A DNA stretch of 64,000 bases from Bacteroidota bacterium (GTDB lineage Bacteria; Bacteroidota; Bacteroidia; Sphingobacteriales; Sphingobacteriaceae). The DNA lies in contig JAMFRP010000022.1 in the NCBI GenBank assembly GCA_026224775.1, forward strand, positions 1 to 64,000. The letters run 5' to 3'. Below are positions 27,251-35,221 of this stretch, piece after piece. Both the position numbers and the translations under genes were made by a program. The notes beneath the pieces were generated by a model. It had not been told where the DNA came from. It ran no database searches and saw only the letters and a program-made list of their open reading frames with translations. Position 1 is the stretch's first letter. Every line of letters starts with the position of its first letter.

Positions 27251-27679
27251 ATGGCAGATTATAATGAAATAGTAGCCTTTACCAAAGGCGTAGGCGTAAG
27301 GCCCGTATCCTTTACCAGTACCGATGGCACCACAGCAAAACAAATTTATGCCCCTGATGACCCTGCCAGCAGAATAAACTTTTTAGCCATATCCTCAACC
27401 TCTGCCACACAGCAGTATTTAGTGTTACAAATAAACAATGGCACAACAATAGCGCCACTCGGCACAATTACGATACCTGCCAGTTCAGGAACAAATGGTT
27501 CGGTACAAATAGTATCCGGCTTAAACCGTGGCAATTTACCCTGGATACAAGTAGACAGCGATGGCAACCCATTTATTGATCTCAATTTAAACATGAATTT
27601 GGAAATGCGCTTATTAACTGCATTAGCAACAGGCGAAACAATTACAGTAACAACATCAGGAGGCTCATACGCAGCATAA
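27251..27679 (+). CDS. Small virion-associated protein of unknown role
   Basis: A 142-residue beta-rich protein (MADYNEIVAFTKGVGVRPVSFTSTDGTTAKQIYAPDD...), starting 3 bp after the fibre gene and ending 2 bp before the LamG gene. The strand pattern and lack of signal peptide suit a decoration or fibre accessory protein. No motif allows a firmer call. Confidence 0.55.
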   Translation: MADYNEIVAFTKGVGVRPVSFTSTDGTTAKQIYAPDDPASRINFLAISSTSATQQYLVLQINNGTTIAPLGTITIPASSGTNGSVQIVSGLNRGNLPWIQVDSDGNPFIDLNLNMNLEMRLLTALATGETITVTTSGGSYAA

Positions 27680-27681
27680 TT

Positions 27682-28515
27682 ATGGCAAGCAGAAACGGAT
27701 TAAACCCCAAAATAAGAGGACCGAAAGGAGTTGGATATGGCAGAGCTTTGCCATCGGCATTTGGATTTGGGAATGGGATTTTACCCCCAGGAAATGGATA
27801 TCTAAATGTTTTGCCATTAGCTGGTAAGATAATACCTCATCAATGGACAATTGAATTCTGGGTAAAACCTGATACAAACATAAATTCTTATGAGGGTTGG
27901 ATACAATATAATGATAACTATCCTAGTCATAATGGTGAAGGTAATGGAGCAGAAATTAGATTACAAGGTCAACTGTATCCTTATCCATCTTTTCAATTTG
28001 CAGGAGATACGGCAGGAGTTGGTATCGGTGTTAGCCTTCCTGGTAATATTATTAATAACGTCAGAAATCATATAGTATTTACTGTTGATATGGAAACAGG
28101 GGTATCTACTTCCATTTTAAATGGGAATGTCGGTACTAAGGCTATAGGTACCAATATTATTTATACTAATCCTTATTTGGGCGTATTCCAATTCTTTTAT
28201 TTATTTACCCTTACAACGCAAGGACTATATGCTACAAAATTGATGGACGAATTCAGAATGTATACTGAAGTACTTAGTGATGCAGATATACTGACAAACT
28301 ATAATTCAGGAATAGGTAATAATCCTGTAAGAACTGAAAATTTATTTGTTTGGTATCAGTTTGAGCAATTTGAAACTCTTGATTTTTCATTAATCCAAGA
28401 CGGCAGTGATATTCGTTTAGGTCTTAGAGATATGAGCGGCAAAAACAATCATGCCTTACCGATAAATATGGATATTAACACAACTTCTGAAACATATGTA
28501 TTACAACGCTTTTAG
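27682..28515 (+). CDS. LamG / concanavalin A-like domain phage protein
   Basis: A 277-residue protein with a LamG-like jelly-roll fold: WTIEFWVKPDTNINSYEGWIQ near residues 54-74, RNHIVFTVDMETGVSTSILNG near 131-151 and LMDEFRMYTEVLSDADILTNYNSG near 186-210, the hallmark phrase order of LamG_3 domains. It is likely a carbohydrate- or surface-binding virion part beside the collagen-like fibre. Base composition is visibly more AT-rich than the preceding genes, hinting at a separate origin. Confidence 0.75.
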   Translation: MASRNGLNPKIRGPKGVGYGRALPSAFGFGNGILPPGNGYLNVLPLAGKIIPHQWTIEFWVKPDTNINSYEGWIQYNDNYPSHNGEGNGAEIRLQGQLYPYPSFQFAGDTAGVGIGVSLPGNIINNVRNHIVFTVDMETGVSTSILNGNVGTKAIGTNIIYTNPYLGVFQFFYLFTLTTQGLYATKLMDEFRMYTEVLSDADILTNYNSGIGNNPVRTENLFVWYQFEQFETLDFSLIQDGSDIRLGLRDMSGKNNHALPINMDINTTSETYVLQRF

Positions 28516-28587
28516 CAAAGTACAAAATATCGAATTGTATTTAGAGCATCCATAATAAAATTCAATTACCCCCTAAAACAAAATAAC

Positions 28588-28812
28588 ATGAAAACATCAA
28601 ATCTATACAGTATTGATTTAAAAGATCTTGCAAAAGGACTAATAGTAGCAATAGGTAGCGCCGTGGTCACAACAATACAAACCAGCTTACAGGCGGGCTC
28701 GTTAAGTTTTAACTGGAAACTAATTGGCACTGTAGCCTTAGGTGCCGGCATAGCTTACATCAGTAAAAACTTCTTTACTGCGCCATCCATCAAAACCCCT
28801 GTAAATAATTAA
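28588..28812 (+). CDS. Holin-like small membrane protein
   Basis: A 74-residue protein with two hydrophobic segments (GLIVAIGSAVVTTIQTSL and LIGTVALGAGIAYISKNFF). It lies directly before the lysin gene (2-bp gap), the usual holin place. Assigned by topology and neighbourhood only. Confidence 0.55.
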   Translation: MKTSNLYSIDLKDLAKGLIVAIGSAVVTTIQTSLQAGSLSFNWKLIGTVALGAGIAYISKNFFTAPSIKTPVNN

Positions 28813-28814
28813 TA

Positions 28815-29387
28815 ATGGCCGACTTTACTAAAGCATATAAAATAACCGTCCTTGGCAACGAGGGTGGTTATAACCCGGGCGTAGGCGAAAAAGAAACTTA
28901 CAGGGGCATTGACCGAGGAGCTAATCCAAAATGGGATGGCTGGTCAATTATCGACGGCATTAAAAAAAACAATCCCAATTTAAGTATCTGGAAAATGGAT
29001 GTACTGCTATCTCAAAATATTGCCTTACAACATAATATAGAAAAATTCTATAAAGCAAGTTATTGGGATACCATTAATCTGGATAACGTAACAGACCAAC
29101 AACTGGCAAATAATCTATTTGATTGCGCGGTCAACCAGGGCGAAGGCTGTGCGCGGCGATTTATGCAGATAGCATGCAATTATGTTATCGCTTCTCAAAA
29201 ATCAATAATAAAACCACTAATAATTGACAATCAAATAGGCCTTGCCACATTGTTTGCATTTAACTCTCTCCCTGCCGCAATGCTGAATGCTGAAATAAAC
29301 CTTGAACGTGAAACAAGCTATCGCTCCGATGCTGGTTATACTGAATGGGGGAAGGTATGGGCAAAAAGATTAGTAAACTATACCTAG
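28815..29387 (+). CDS. Endolysin, glycoside hydrolase 108 type
   Basis: A 190-residue peptidoglycan hydrolase. The N-terminal GNEGGYNPGVGEKETYRGIDR (catalytic Glu16) matches the EGGY...GI pattern of GH108 lysozymes, which then continue with the substrate-binding domain (NLFDCAVNQGEGCARRFMQIACNY, LATLFAFNSLPAAMLNAEI), the PG_binding_3 part. It would lyse the host cell wall. The second Asp-rich consensus (DPGG) is altered to GVGEKETYRG. Confidence 0.8.
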   Translation: MADFTKAYKITVLGNEGGYNPGVGEKETYRGIDRGANPKWDGWSIIDGIKKNNPNLSIWKMDVLLSQNIALQHNIEKFYKASYWDTINLDNVTDQQLANNLFDCAVNQGEGCARRFMQIACNYVIASQKSIIKPLIIDNQIGLATLFAFNSLPAAMLNAEINLERETSYRSDAGYTEWGKVWAKRLVNYT

Positions 29388-29393
29388 ATCACC

Positions 29394-29657
29394 ATGACAG
29401 CCATTGAACAACATGAATTAAAGGGCATTACAATTAAAAATATTATTGTAACCATAGTAAGTACTGCCAGCATAGTAGCATCGGTAATGACGACATATTT
29501 CAATTTAAAAAATGACATGTCCCAGCTACGCGACCGGCAAGAAACCACAGATAGGGTAAACGAAATACGCCTAAAAGTTTTAGAAAGCCAGGTAAATATA
29601 CTTCAGCAACAAGTTCAGGAAATTAAATACAATAAACAATCACCCCAAAAATCATGA
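29394..29657 (+). CDS. Membrane-anchored coiled-coil protein of the lysis cassette
   Basis: An 87-residue protein with a single membrane segment (about residues 15-36, IIVTIVSTASIVASVMTTYF) and a coiled-coil tail (NDMSQLRDRQETTDRVNEIRLKVLESQVNILQQQV). The topology is that of a spanin-like or DUF-type lysis accessory protein. It overlaps the next gene by 4 bp. Confidence 0.6.
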   Translation: MTAIEQHELKGITIKNIIVTIVSTASIVASVMTTYFNLKNDMSQLRDRQETTDRVNEIRLKVLESQVNILQQQVQEIKYNKQSPQKS

Positions 29658-30106
29658 GTTTAACAACATTTCTTACAAAAATATGGGCAGGCATTAAAAA
29701 CCTGTTCGATGGATTTCCATCAGAATTAAAAATTGCCGTGCACATCGGCGTAATCGTAACCGAAGCCATTAAAACTTTTGTTGACAGTCCCGAAGCCGAC
29801 GTATTAACAGCTATTATTCCGGGCAGCATTGATAACGATATTAAAAACTTGCTTCGGGCAAAATTACCCGAAATCTTAGCTGAATTAAAATTAGCCGATA
29901 GTTGTGCCGGTCTTACTGATCCCGCTCAAATCACAGCCTGTGCTATACAAGTGTTACAGGGATTAGATGGAGATATTAAAAGCGCTTTTCTACATAATCT
30001 CTCCATATTAATAGCCCAAGTAGCTGCAAACGGAAAGCTAACATGGAGCGATGGCGTGTATATTTTAGAGTGGTATTACCAGAATGTGGATAAAGCGGCT
30101 GCTTAA
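29654..30106 (+). CDS. Phage-module protein of unknown function, last gene
   Basis: A 150-residue helical protein (MSLTTFLTKIWAGIKNLFDGFPSELKIAVHIGV...). Its length and arrangement (an amphipathic helix followed by an Ala-rich domain, with LTWSDGVYILEWYYQN at the end) recur at the end of Bacteroidota lysis cassettes, but no function is known. It is the last gene before the tRNA-Leu pair. Confidence 0.6.
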   Translation: MSLTTFLTKIWAGIKNLFDGFPSELKIAVHIGVIVTEAIKTFVDSPEADVLTAIIPGSIDNDIKNLLRAKLPEILAELKLADSCAGLTDPAQITACAIQVLQGLDGDIKSAFLHNLSILIAQVAANGKLTWSDGVYILEWYYQNVDKAAA

Positions 30107-30115
30107 CTAATTATG

Positions 30116-30199
30116 TGCCCGGGATGAGATTCGAACTCACACATCCTTACGAATGCCACCCCCTCAAGATGGTGCGTCTACCAATTTCGCCACCCGGGC
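30116..30199 (-). tRNA. tRNA-Leu (GAG anticodon)
   Basis: 84 nt. Acceptor arms GCCCGGG and CCCGGGC pair fully, D-arm GCG...CGC, anticodon stem CCATC/GGTGG around loop TTGAGGG, long variable arm, and T-arm with GTTCGAATC. CCA is not encoded. Its 3' end faces the phage module. Confidence 0.95.
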
Positions 30200-30270
30200 T
30201 TTACAATACAAAATCTTTAGTTTAAGCAATATATACCTTAAACTAAAGACTTTTAACTTATTAAAGGATG

Positions 30271-30354
30271 TGCCCGAAGAGAGACTCGAACTCTCAAGAG
30301 ACAATTCTCAACGGCTTCTGAGACCGCAACGTTTACCAATTTCGCCATCCGGGC
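30271..30354 (-). tRNA. tRNA-Leu (CAG anticodon)
   Basis: 84 nt. Acceptor GCCCGGA / TTCGGGC, anticodon stem GCGGT/GCCGT around loop CTCAGAA, long variable arm, T-arm with GTTCGAGTC. It lies 71 bp upstream of the other tRNA-Leu in the same transcript direction. Confidence 0.95.
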
Positions 30355-30399
30355 ATTCAAGTACATATTTAAGCTTTCGGCTAAACCTATACAGGGTTG

Positions 30400-30407
30400 C
30401 AAATATA
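30400..30407 (-). promoter_or_regulatory. -7 element of the tRNA-Leu pair
   Basis: TATATTTG on the minus strand, 45 bp upstream of the first tRNA-Leu. A matching -33 TTG was not seen at normal spacing. Confidence 0.5.
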
Positions 30408-30511
30408 CTTTTTTCAACTAAAAAGCTTCTTAAAAAATATAATTATTGGTGATACCTTGTAACTTGATTCTCGAAGGTTTAATTTCGGAACAATCGTCAC
30501 AACCTCGTATA

Positions 30512-31522
30512 ATGATTGGTAAACAAATCAGGCCATTAATTTTACTTTTGATGCTTTTATTTGCATCTATTTCGAACGCCCAGCATATTACACTATTACA
30601 ACGAGGCAAGCCAACCAACATAAGAGGATTATGTGTGGTAAACGATAATATAGCATGGATAAGTGGCAGTAAAGGCTATATAGCTATCACAACCAATGCT
30701 GGTAAAACATGGGCATGGCAACAAGTAAAAGGTTATGAAGCTGCTGATTTCAGAGGCATCGAAGCATTTTCAGATAAGGAAGCCGTTATTATAAGTTCAG
30801 GAACACCGGCTTTAGTATTAAAAACAGTTGATGGTGGTTTAAACTGGAAACTTGAATATAAGAATACAGACACCTCTTGTTTTATGGATGCAATTAGTTT
30901 TGCAAATCCAAAACACGGTTTTGTTTTGGGCGACCCCATTAATAGTAAATTTTTTATGTTGGAAACTATTAACGGTGGTGAAACCTGGAATGATTATGCT
31001 CCGAATCCTGTTGCATTACCAAATGAGGCGGCTTTTGCTGCAAGCAACACTTGCATGCGCATTACATCAAAAAATAAATATATAGCCACAGGAGGGCTAT
31101 TTGCAGAAGTTGATATGTCAAATCAAAATAACCAATGGACGCACTATCAAATTCCTGTTTCTAAGGGCAAGGCAAGTAAAGGCGCATTTTCAATTGCAAT
31201 AAATAATCATAAGCTGGTAGTAGTTGGCGGCGACTATCAACATGATACCGATAGAGATTCAACAGCTTGTTATTCAACCGATGGCGGATATATCTGGCAT
31301 TTAGCGAAGGTATCACCAGCCGGCTATCAATCATGTGTAGAATTTATTAATGCTGACACTTTTTTATCTACCGGTACATCAGGATCTAATATAACGACTA
31401 ATAATGGACGAACATGGCGTAAGATTAATAACACAAGTTTTAACGTTTGCGGTAGTTCAACGCATAAAAAGTTAATTCTATTGGCTGGAAATGATGGCAA
31501 GATAGCAATCTACAAACCATAG
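30512..31522 (+). CDS. Secreted YCF48/BNR-repeat beta-propeller protein
   Basis: A 336-residue protein. ATG 30512 opens a signal peptide (IRPLILLLMLLFASISNAQ). Then come repeated blades with the D-GG-x-x-W phrase: TTNAGKTWAWQQV, KTVDGGLNWKLEY, ETINGGETWNDY, STDGGYIWHLAK and TTNNGRTWRKI, the pattern of YCF48-like or sialidase-like propellers (BNR repeats). In Bacteroidota such proteins are called oxidoreductase or photosystem assembly-like without proof. It sits between tRNA genes as an ordinary host gene; its role is unknown. Confidence 0.8.
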   Translation: MIGKQIRPLILLLMLLFASISNAQHITLLQRGKPTNIRGLCVVNDNIAWISGSKGYIAITTNAGKTWAWQQVKGYEAADFRGIEAFSDKEAVIISSGTPALVLKTVDGGLNWKLEYKNTDTSCFMDAISFANPKHGFVLGDPINSKFFMLETINGGETWNDYAPNPVALPNEAAFAASNTCMRITSKNKYIATGGLFAEVDMSNQNNQWTHYQIPVSKGKASKGAFSIAINNHKLVVVGGDYQHDTDRDSTACYSTDGGYIWHLAKVSPAGYQSCVEFINADTFLSTGTSGSNITTNNGRTWRKINNTSFNVCGSSTHKKLILLAGNDGKIAIYKP

Positions 31523-31575
31523 AAAGTTGACAATGAAGCCCTTATTATTTACTTTAAAATAATTCAAAATAACAC

Positions 31576-31606
31576 TTGCACTAAATGGCAAATAGTCCTA
31601 TATTTG
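31576..31606 (+). promoter_or_regulatory. Promoter of tRNA-Lys
   Basis: TTG at 31576-31578, 20-bp spacer, TATATTTG at 31599-31606: a full consensus match. The start of transcription would be near 31613, 23 bp before the tRNA. Confidence 0.85.
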
Positions 31607-31635
31607 CACCACTTAAAACGGAAACGTTTAAAGTT

Positions 31636-31708
31636 GATTCCGTAGCTCAGCTGGTAGAGCATAACACTTTTAATGTTGGGGTCCTGGGTTCGAATCCCAG
31701 CGGGATCA
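31636..31708 (+). tRNA. tRNA-Lys (TTT anticodon), target of the island
   Basis: 73 nt. Acceptor GATTCCG / CGGGATC, D-arm GCTC-AGCTGGTA-GAGC, anticodon stem TAACA/TGTTG around loop CTTTTAA (anticodon TTT), T-arm GTTCGAATC, discriminator A. Its last 12 bases belong to the attachment site repeat. Confidence 0.95.
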
Positions 31709-31710
31709 CA
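31697..31710. other. attL, tRNA-Lys side
   Basis: CCAGCGGGATCACA covers the last T-stem base pairs and acceptor arm of tRNA-Lys. It is repeated exactly at 50482-50495; the match extends for four more bases with one mismatch. Confidence 0.85.
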
Positions 31711-31711
31711 G

Positions 31712-31740
31712 AATAGCCCTCGAAAGAGGGCTATTTCTAT
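31712..31740 (+). terminator. Terminator after tRNA-Lys on the island side
   Basis: Stem AATAGCCCTC / GAGGGCTATT with a GAAA tetraloop followed by a T-rich stretch. Being inside the island, it replaces the native tRNA terminator that now lies after attR (50526-50552). Confidence 0.8.
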
Positions 31741-31781
31741 TTAAACCCCCTTGTAATCAGCAACTTCCGCTGTCATCGCAG

Positions 31782-31860
31782 TACAAACAAAACCAAAGAA
31801 ATACAAACAAAAAGGTAACCTATTCGGTAACCTATTGCTATTTCCTAACTTAGGTTACCG
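31782..31860. repeat. Short repeats between attL and the integrase, arm-site candidates
   Basis: TACAAACAAAA occurs twice 20 bp apart (31782, 31802); GGTAACCTATT occurs twice with a 12-bp period (31814, 31826) and once inverted (TAGGTTACCGAATT, 31851-31864). Such clusters near attL often bind the integrase N-terminal domain. Confidence 0.5.
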
Positions 31861-31929
31861 AATTGGTGCAGATTATCGGCACAATTGTCTGATTTTCAAT
31901 TAGAAGAACAATCAATTCACCCTAAAAAA

Positions 31930-33189
31930 ATGGTTATGAAAGTGAATCAAAATCTTTCAATTTTATTCTGGTTATGGCGAAAAAAGGTAACAAATGACGG
32001 CCGTATTCCTATTTATGTGCGCATTACCGTTAATGGTACCCGCGACGGTTTCGCTTCCGGCCGAAAAATTAATGCGGAGTACTGGAACGAAGAAACAGGT
32101 TTGGCTGTCAAAGCATGCCCGGACCACCGGGAAATAAACAGCTATATCATTAAAACAAGAGCAGACTTAGAAAGGCATTTTAATCAGCTCTCCGCAACTT
32201 ATGAAAGAGTAACGGTAAAGATGCTCAAAGATGCTTATATTCCTAAAGAGGTGGCTCAAAACACCTTGCTGGAGGCCTTCAAATTACATAATGATGAATT
32301 TGAAGAAAAAGTCAGTAAGAAAAAAGGTACTAAAGCGACACTGGCCCGTTACGAAAGACTGAAGGAAAAAATCGTGGCATTCCTCATAAAGAAGTACAAA
32401 ATTTCTGATATCCCGGTCGTGGATATTAAGCTCGCATTTGCCAATAATTTTTACCATTACCTTATCATGAATGATATAGGCGAAAATACAGCAATGAAAT
32501 ACGTTAAAACATTGAAACAAGTTATTGACAGGATAATCATAGAGGAATGGATTCCGCAAAATCCGCTAAAAGGCTTTAAATGCACTTATGAAGATCCGGA
32601 CAGGGAATGCTTAGAAATGCATGAAATCATGGCTCTATATAACAAAGAAATTAAAATAGCGCGTTTAGCTGAAGTAAGGGACGTTTACCTGTTTTGCATT
32701 TTTACGGGTTATGCCTATGAAACAACATATAACCTGGAGCCTGAAAACATTTTTACCGGGCTGGATGGCAAACTCTGGATTACAAAAAACAGAGGTAAAA
32801 CTGGGGCTGAAGAAACCGTACCCCTATTACCGATTGCTTTGGAGGTAGTTAAGAAATACGCCAACCATCCTTATTGTATTAATTCTAATAAGTTGCTTCC
32901 TGTTAATAGTAATTACCGTTACAATGTATACTTAAAGGAGCTGGCTGATATTTGCGGAATTACAAAAAATCTCACTACTCATACTGCAAGACACACATTT
33001 GCGACCACTATTACCTTAGAAAATGATGTACCCCTTGAAACTGTCGGTAAATTACTCGGTCATAAAGATTCAAGGTCTACCCAGATTTATGCTAAAATCA
33101 CTAAAAGAAAAATCAGCAATAACATGAGCGTACTTCATGACAAACTATTTGATAAAAAAGGTAAATTCAAAATTGAAGGCAATTCATAA
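31930..33189 (+). CDS. int: Tyrosine-type site-specific integrase (Bacteroidota CTn type)
   Basis: A 419-residue recombinase that would catalyse integration into tRNA-Lys. It has the Arm-DNA-binding start (FWLWRKKVTNDGRIPIYVRITVNG), a helical SAM-like core-binding domain (about 115-225) and the catalytic domain. The C-terminal motif HTARHTFATT, then GKLLGHKDSRSTQIYAKI, supplies His, Arg, His and the nucleophile Tyr. The first catalytic Arg of the textbook signature is not in its usual phrase (FTGYAYETTYNL), which is normal for this Bacteroidota branch. ATG 31930 is preferred over an upstream TTG. The gene looks intact. Confidence 0.9.
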   Translation: MVMKVNQNLSILFWLWRKKVTNDGRIPIYVRITVNGTRDGFASGRKINAEYWNEETGLAVKACPDHREINSYIIKTRADLERHFNQLSATYERVTVKMLKDAYIPKEVAQNTLLEAFKLHNDEFEEKVSKKKGTKATLARYERLKEKIVAFLIKKYKISDIPVVDIKLAFANNFYHYLIMNDIGENTAMKYVKTLKQVIDRIIIEEWIPQNPLKGFKCTYEDPDRECLEMHEIMALYNKEIKIARLAEVRDVYLFCIFTGYAYETTYNLEPENIFTGLDGKLWITKNRGKTGAEETVPLLPIALEVVKKYANHPYCINSNKLLPVNSNYRYNVYLKELADICGITKNLTTHTARHTFATTITLENDVPLETVGKLLGHKDSRSTQIYAKITKRKISNNMSVLHDKLFDKKGKFKIEGNS

Positions 33190-33202
33190 AGTGTAATAAA
33201 AA

Positions 33203-33222
33203 GGGGCATTATTTAATGCCCC
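33203..33222. terminator. Bidirectional terminator between int and the HTH gene
   Basis: Perfect stem GGGGCATTA / TAATGCCCC with a 2-nt loop, flanked by A- and T-rich runs, between convergent genes. Confidence 0.75.
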
Positions 33223-33241
33223 TCAAAAGATTTGAAAGGTC

Positions 33242-33511
33242 TTATTTCTTTTTTGGATTCCCCTCTAATATTTGCATGATATGTTCATGTTTGTAATACA
33301 AGATACCTCCGATTTTGGTGAATGGCAGTGTGCCATTCACCCTTAATGTTTGAAGGGTTCCTTGCGATATTTTTAACAAATTTTTTACCTGATAGCTTTT
33401 TAACCACTTTTTAGGTTCACTTATTGGTTGCCCCAATAGTATTTTTATATCATCTAATAACTTATCCCTGAATTCATTCAAGTCTTCCTTTGTTATAATT
33501 TCTGCAGCCAT
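33242..33511 (-). CDS. Excisionase-like helix-turn-helix protein
   Basis: An 89-residue protein with a MerR/Xis-type winged helix (SYQVKNLLKISQGTLQTLRVNGTLPFTKIGGILYYKHEHIMQIL, residues about 38-82), the HTH_17 form common in Bacteroidota mobile elements, where it acts as a directionality factor or regulator. The N-terminal helix (EDLNEFRDKLLDDIKILL) is typical too. ATG 33511 is preferred; an upstream ATG at 33535 is possible. It stands next to the integrase, convergent with it. Confidence 0.8.
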   Translation of the reverse strand: MAAEIITKEDLNEFRDKLLDDIKILLGQPISEPKKWLKSYQVKNLLKISQGTLQTLRVNGTLPFTKIGGILYYKHEHIMQILEGNPKKK

Positions 33512-33963
33512 ATACTTAAGATTTAATAGGCACAAAAATTCATCATGAAAAATAAGAAATTTGACAACTTTTTAAAGTTGTTAATGATTAATCACTTGAA
33601 GTGAGTAAGGATATATTAGCAAAAGACTTTGAAAATTTGCTATTCAATTTTTTTATTGAGTTCGTGCCACATAGTCGAAACTTGGATGGAAAGCATTACA
33701 AATTTCTTCGCGTTTTTTGGCTGATTTGAAAGCATTGGCCGATTTGGAAAGAAAAATGAAAGAGGTAAACACTTGGATAAAGTGTGAATAGACTGACTTT
33801 TTCAAGGATATTTGTACGCTAAAGGTAAGTGCAAATTTATGTATAGTAGAGTATTTGAAACACTCTACTAGGGACTAATCGATCTTTGTATAGTAGAGTA
33901 TTAAAGTTTTAAGCGGCGCAACAATATTTGATTCCGATACAAGGTTAAAACTACCATACGCTG
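33512..33963. repeat. Intergenic region with direct and inverted repeats
   Basis: No gene is seen. TGTATAGTAGAGTATT occurs at 33840-33855 and 33887-33902 (47-bp period), and the first copy forms an inverted repeat with ACTCTACTA at 33862-33870. An ACAACTTTTTAAAGTTGT palindrome lies near 33563. These may be regulatory sites at the end of the CBASS operon or recombination arm sites. Confidence 0.5.
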
Positions 33964-34353
33964 CTATGAATTGGAGGTAACACCAATCAAACGTCCAATT
34001 AGTTTTTGTTTTATTTTTTCATAAGCTAAAGCCCAGCAAATATTATTTATGATTTCATTTACTTTATGAAAGGGTTGAGATAATATTTCCTTGCTGATCA
34101 ATTCGCTGTATGTGAGTTCAAATTTTGGCGTTTCCTCGATAAAAAAACTGGTTACCACCACATCATAAGAATCCCACCTTGATTTTAACCTGTTATAATC
34201 TTCTAACCAAACTTTCATTTGATCGACCATCATTAATACTTCCCGTGAATCTCTTTGTTCAGGCTTGTTTAAATCTATCCCTGAATTAGTTTGCAAACGG
34301 GTTAACAGTATATCCTCGAATTGCGTTATTTTTTTTTGTAATTGCTCTTTCAT
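33964..34353 (-). CDS. Unknown fifth gene of the CBASS operon
   Basis: A 129-residue soluble, mostly helical protein (MKEQLQKKITQFEDILLTRLQTNSG... ) that begins 17 bp after the effector gene in the same direction. It has an N-terminal coiled coil and a second helical part (FELTYSELISKEILSQPFHKVNEIINNICWALAYEKIKQKLIGRLIG). No membrane segment, catalytic motif or known family is recognised. The tight spacing makes it likely part of the CBASS transcript, perhaps as an accessory or regulator; independent origin cannot be excluded. Confidence 0.6.
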   Translation of the reverse strand: MKEQLQKKITQFEDILLTRLQTNSGIDLNKPEQRDSREVLMMVDQMKVWLEDYNRLKSRWDSYDVVVTSFFIEETPKFELTYSELISKEILSQPFHKVNEIINNICWALAYEKIKQKLIGRLIGVTSNS

Positions 34354-34370
34354 AATTATTTATTATTGAG

Positions 34371-35219
34371 TTAATCATCAGTCCATTTTTCAAGCAATGC
34401 CCATTTAGTATGTGCCCCGATCTGGTATTCATCTTCTTTGGTGCGCTGGTCAAAACCCAAGTTTTCTATTAAAACGCGATCTGCCCACCTGACTTCTGCT
34501 GTATCCCCCTGGTCACATAAATCCTCCAGATATTTTTTTTGCTCCGGGTTTGGTACCAGGTCAAAGATCTCATAAATTAGGATTTCCTGCATATCAATCT
34601 TTTTTGCTTTTTTCAGCGGGGTTTGAAGTGTTGTTGCGTAGCTGTAATCAATATACCGGAATTTGTGTTTATCCAGCAAACCTGTTGTCACCAGTTCCTC
34701 ACAAAACTCCCGCCATTGTGATATCTCCCGATCCTCTTTTGAGTGGAACCACCTGATCATATCAATAACATGTTTGCCAGGGACGCTAAATCTTAAGTCA
34801 TTTTTAGCTATACCATTATCGGTTTCAAACTTTCGGTCGGGGGTAACATCATACTTTTTAAAAACTTTTTTCGCTTCCGGCAATGTTTTATAAGCGCCGC
34901 CAACTAACTGATAGTAGTCGCCGCGTCGGTTTTTCACCAGCAGGTATTTACCTTTCACTTTAATTCTGAACAGGTAAGCAATGGATAGCCTCACCTCCTT
35001 ATTGCGGTATAAGATTTTTGTTTTCCAGAAGAGGCTGAAATCTTTCAAGCTGTACAGTCCCTCTACAATAATAAAATACAAAGGGGACGAAATAATATTT
35101 ATAGCTAAACTCAAAACCAGCGCCCAAAGCGGATCGGTTACGTTTTTGGAAATTAATATATAGGTGATCAGTATAATGGTAGTAATAAACACCAGCGCTT
35201 TAATAATAATTGATCTCAT
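34371..35219 (-). CDS. cap16: CBASS effector, two-membrane-segment NUDIX protein (Cap16-like)
   Basis: A 282-residue protein. Two membrane helices lie at residues about 5-23 and 31-54, followed by a NUDIX-fold domain (about 78-250) with a divergent NUDIX box: GGAYKTLPEA near 107-116 and REFCEELVTTG at 170-180, separated by an insertion. This is the layout of SMODS-associated NUDIX effectors (Sa_NUDIX/Cap16), thought to bind the CD-NTase product and damage the membrane. It starts 2 bp after the ATPase gene. The product nucleotide is not known. Confidence 0.75.
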   Translation of the reverse strand: MRSIIIKALVFITTIILITYILISKNVTDPLWALVLSLAINIISSPLYFIIVEGLYSLKDFSLFWKTKILYRNKEVRLSIAYLFRIKVKGKYLLVKNRRGDYYQLVGGAYKTLPEAKKVFKKYDVTPDRKFETDNGIAKNDLRFSVPGKHVIDMIRWFHSKEDREISQWREFCEELVTTGLLDKHKFRYIDYSYATTLQTPLKKAKKIDMQEILIYEIFDLVPNPEQKKYLEDLCDQGDTAEVRWADRVLIENLGFDQRTKEDEYQIGAHTKWALLEKWTDD

Positions 35220-35221
35220 AA

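Larger units (their letters stand above)
6492..30106 (+). mobile_element. Tailed-phage structural module (prophage remnant or GTA-like cluster)
   Basis: All genes are on the plus strand and encode packaging, capsid, tail, fibre and lysis functions: TerS, TerL, tail proteins, tape measure, ClpP-type protease, HK97-like capsid, portal, connector, collagen-like fibre, LamG protein, holin-like and GH108 lysin. No integrase, repressor, DNA replication, recombination or methylase gene is present, and no flanking direct repeat was found: the region left of 6492 does not repeat the tRNA-Leu 3' end that lies just right of 30106. The block order is unusual, with portal and capsid genes after the tape measure. 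It may be a decayed prophage, a satellite-like element or a domesticated gene-transfer-agent-like cluster; sequence alone does not decide. Confidence 0.7.

Noticed and set aside
30116..30199. tRNA-Leu as an attachment site for the phage module
   Set aside because: Its 3' end abuts the module, but no copy of that sequence was found left of 6492, so there is no direct repeat to support it.
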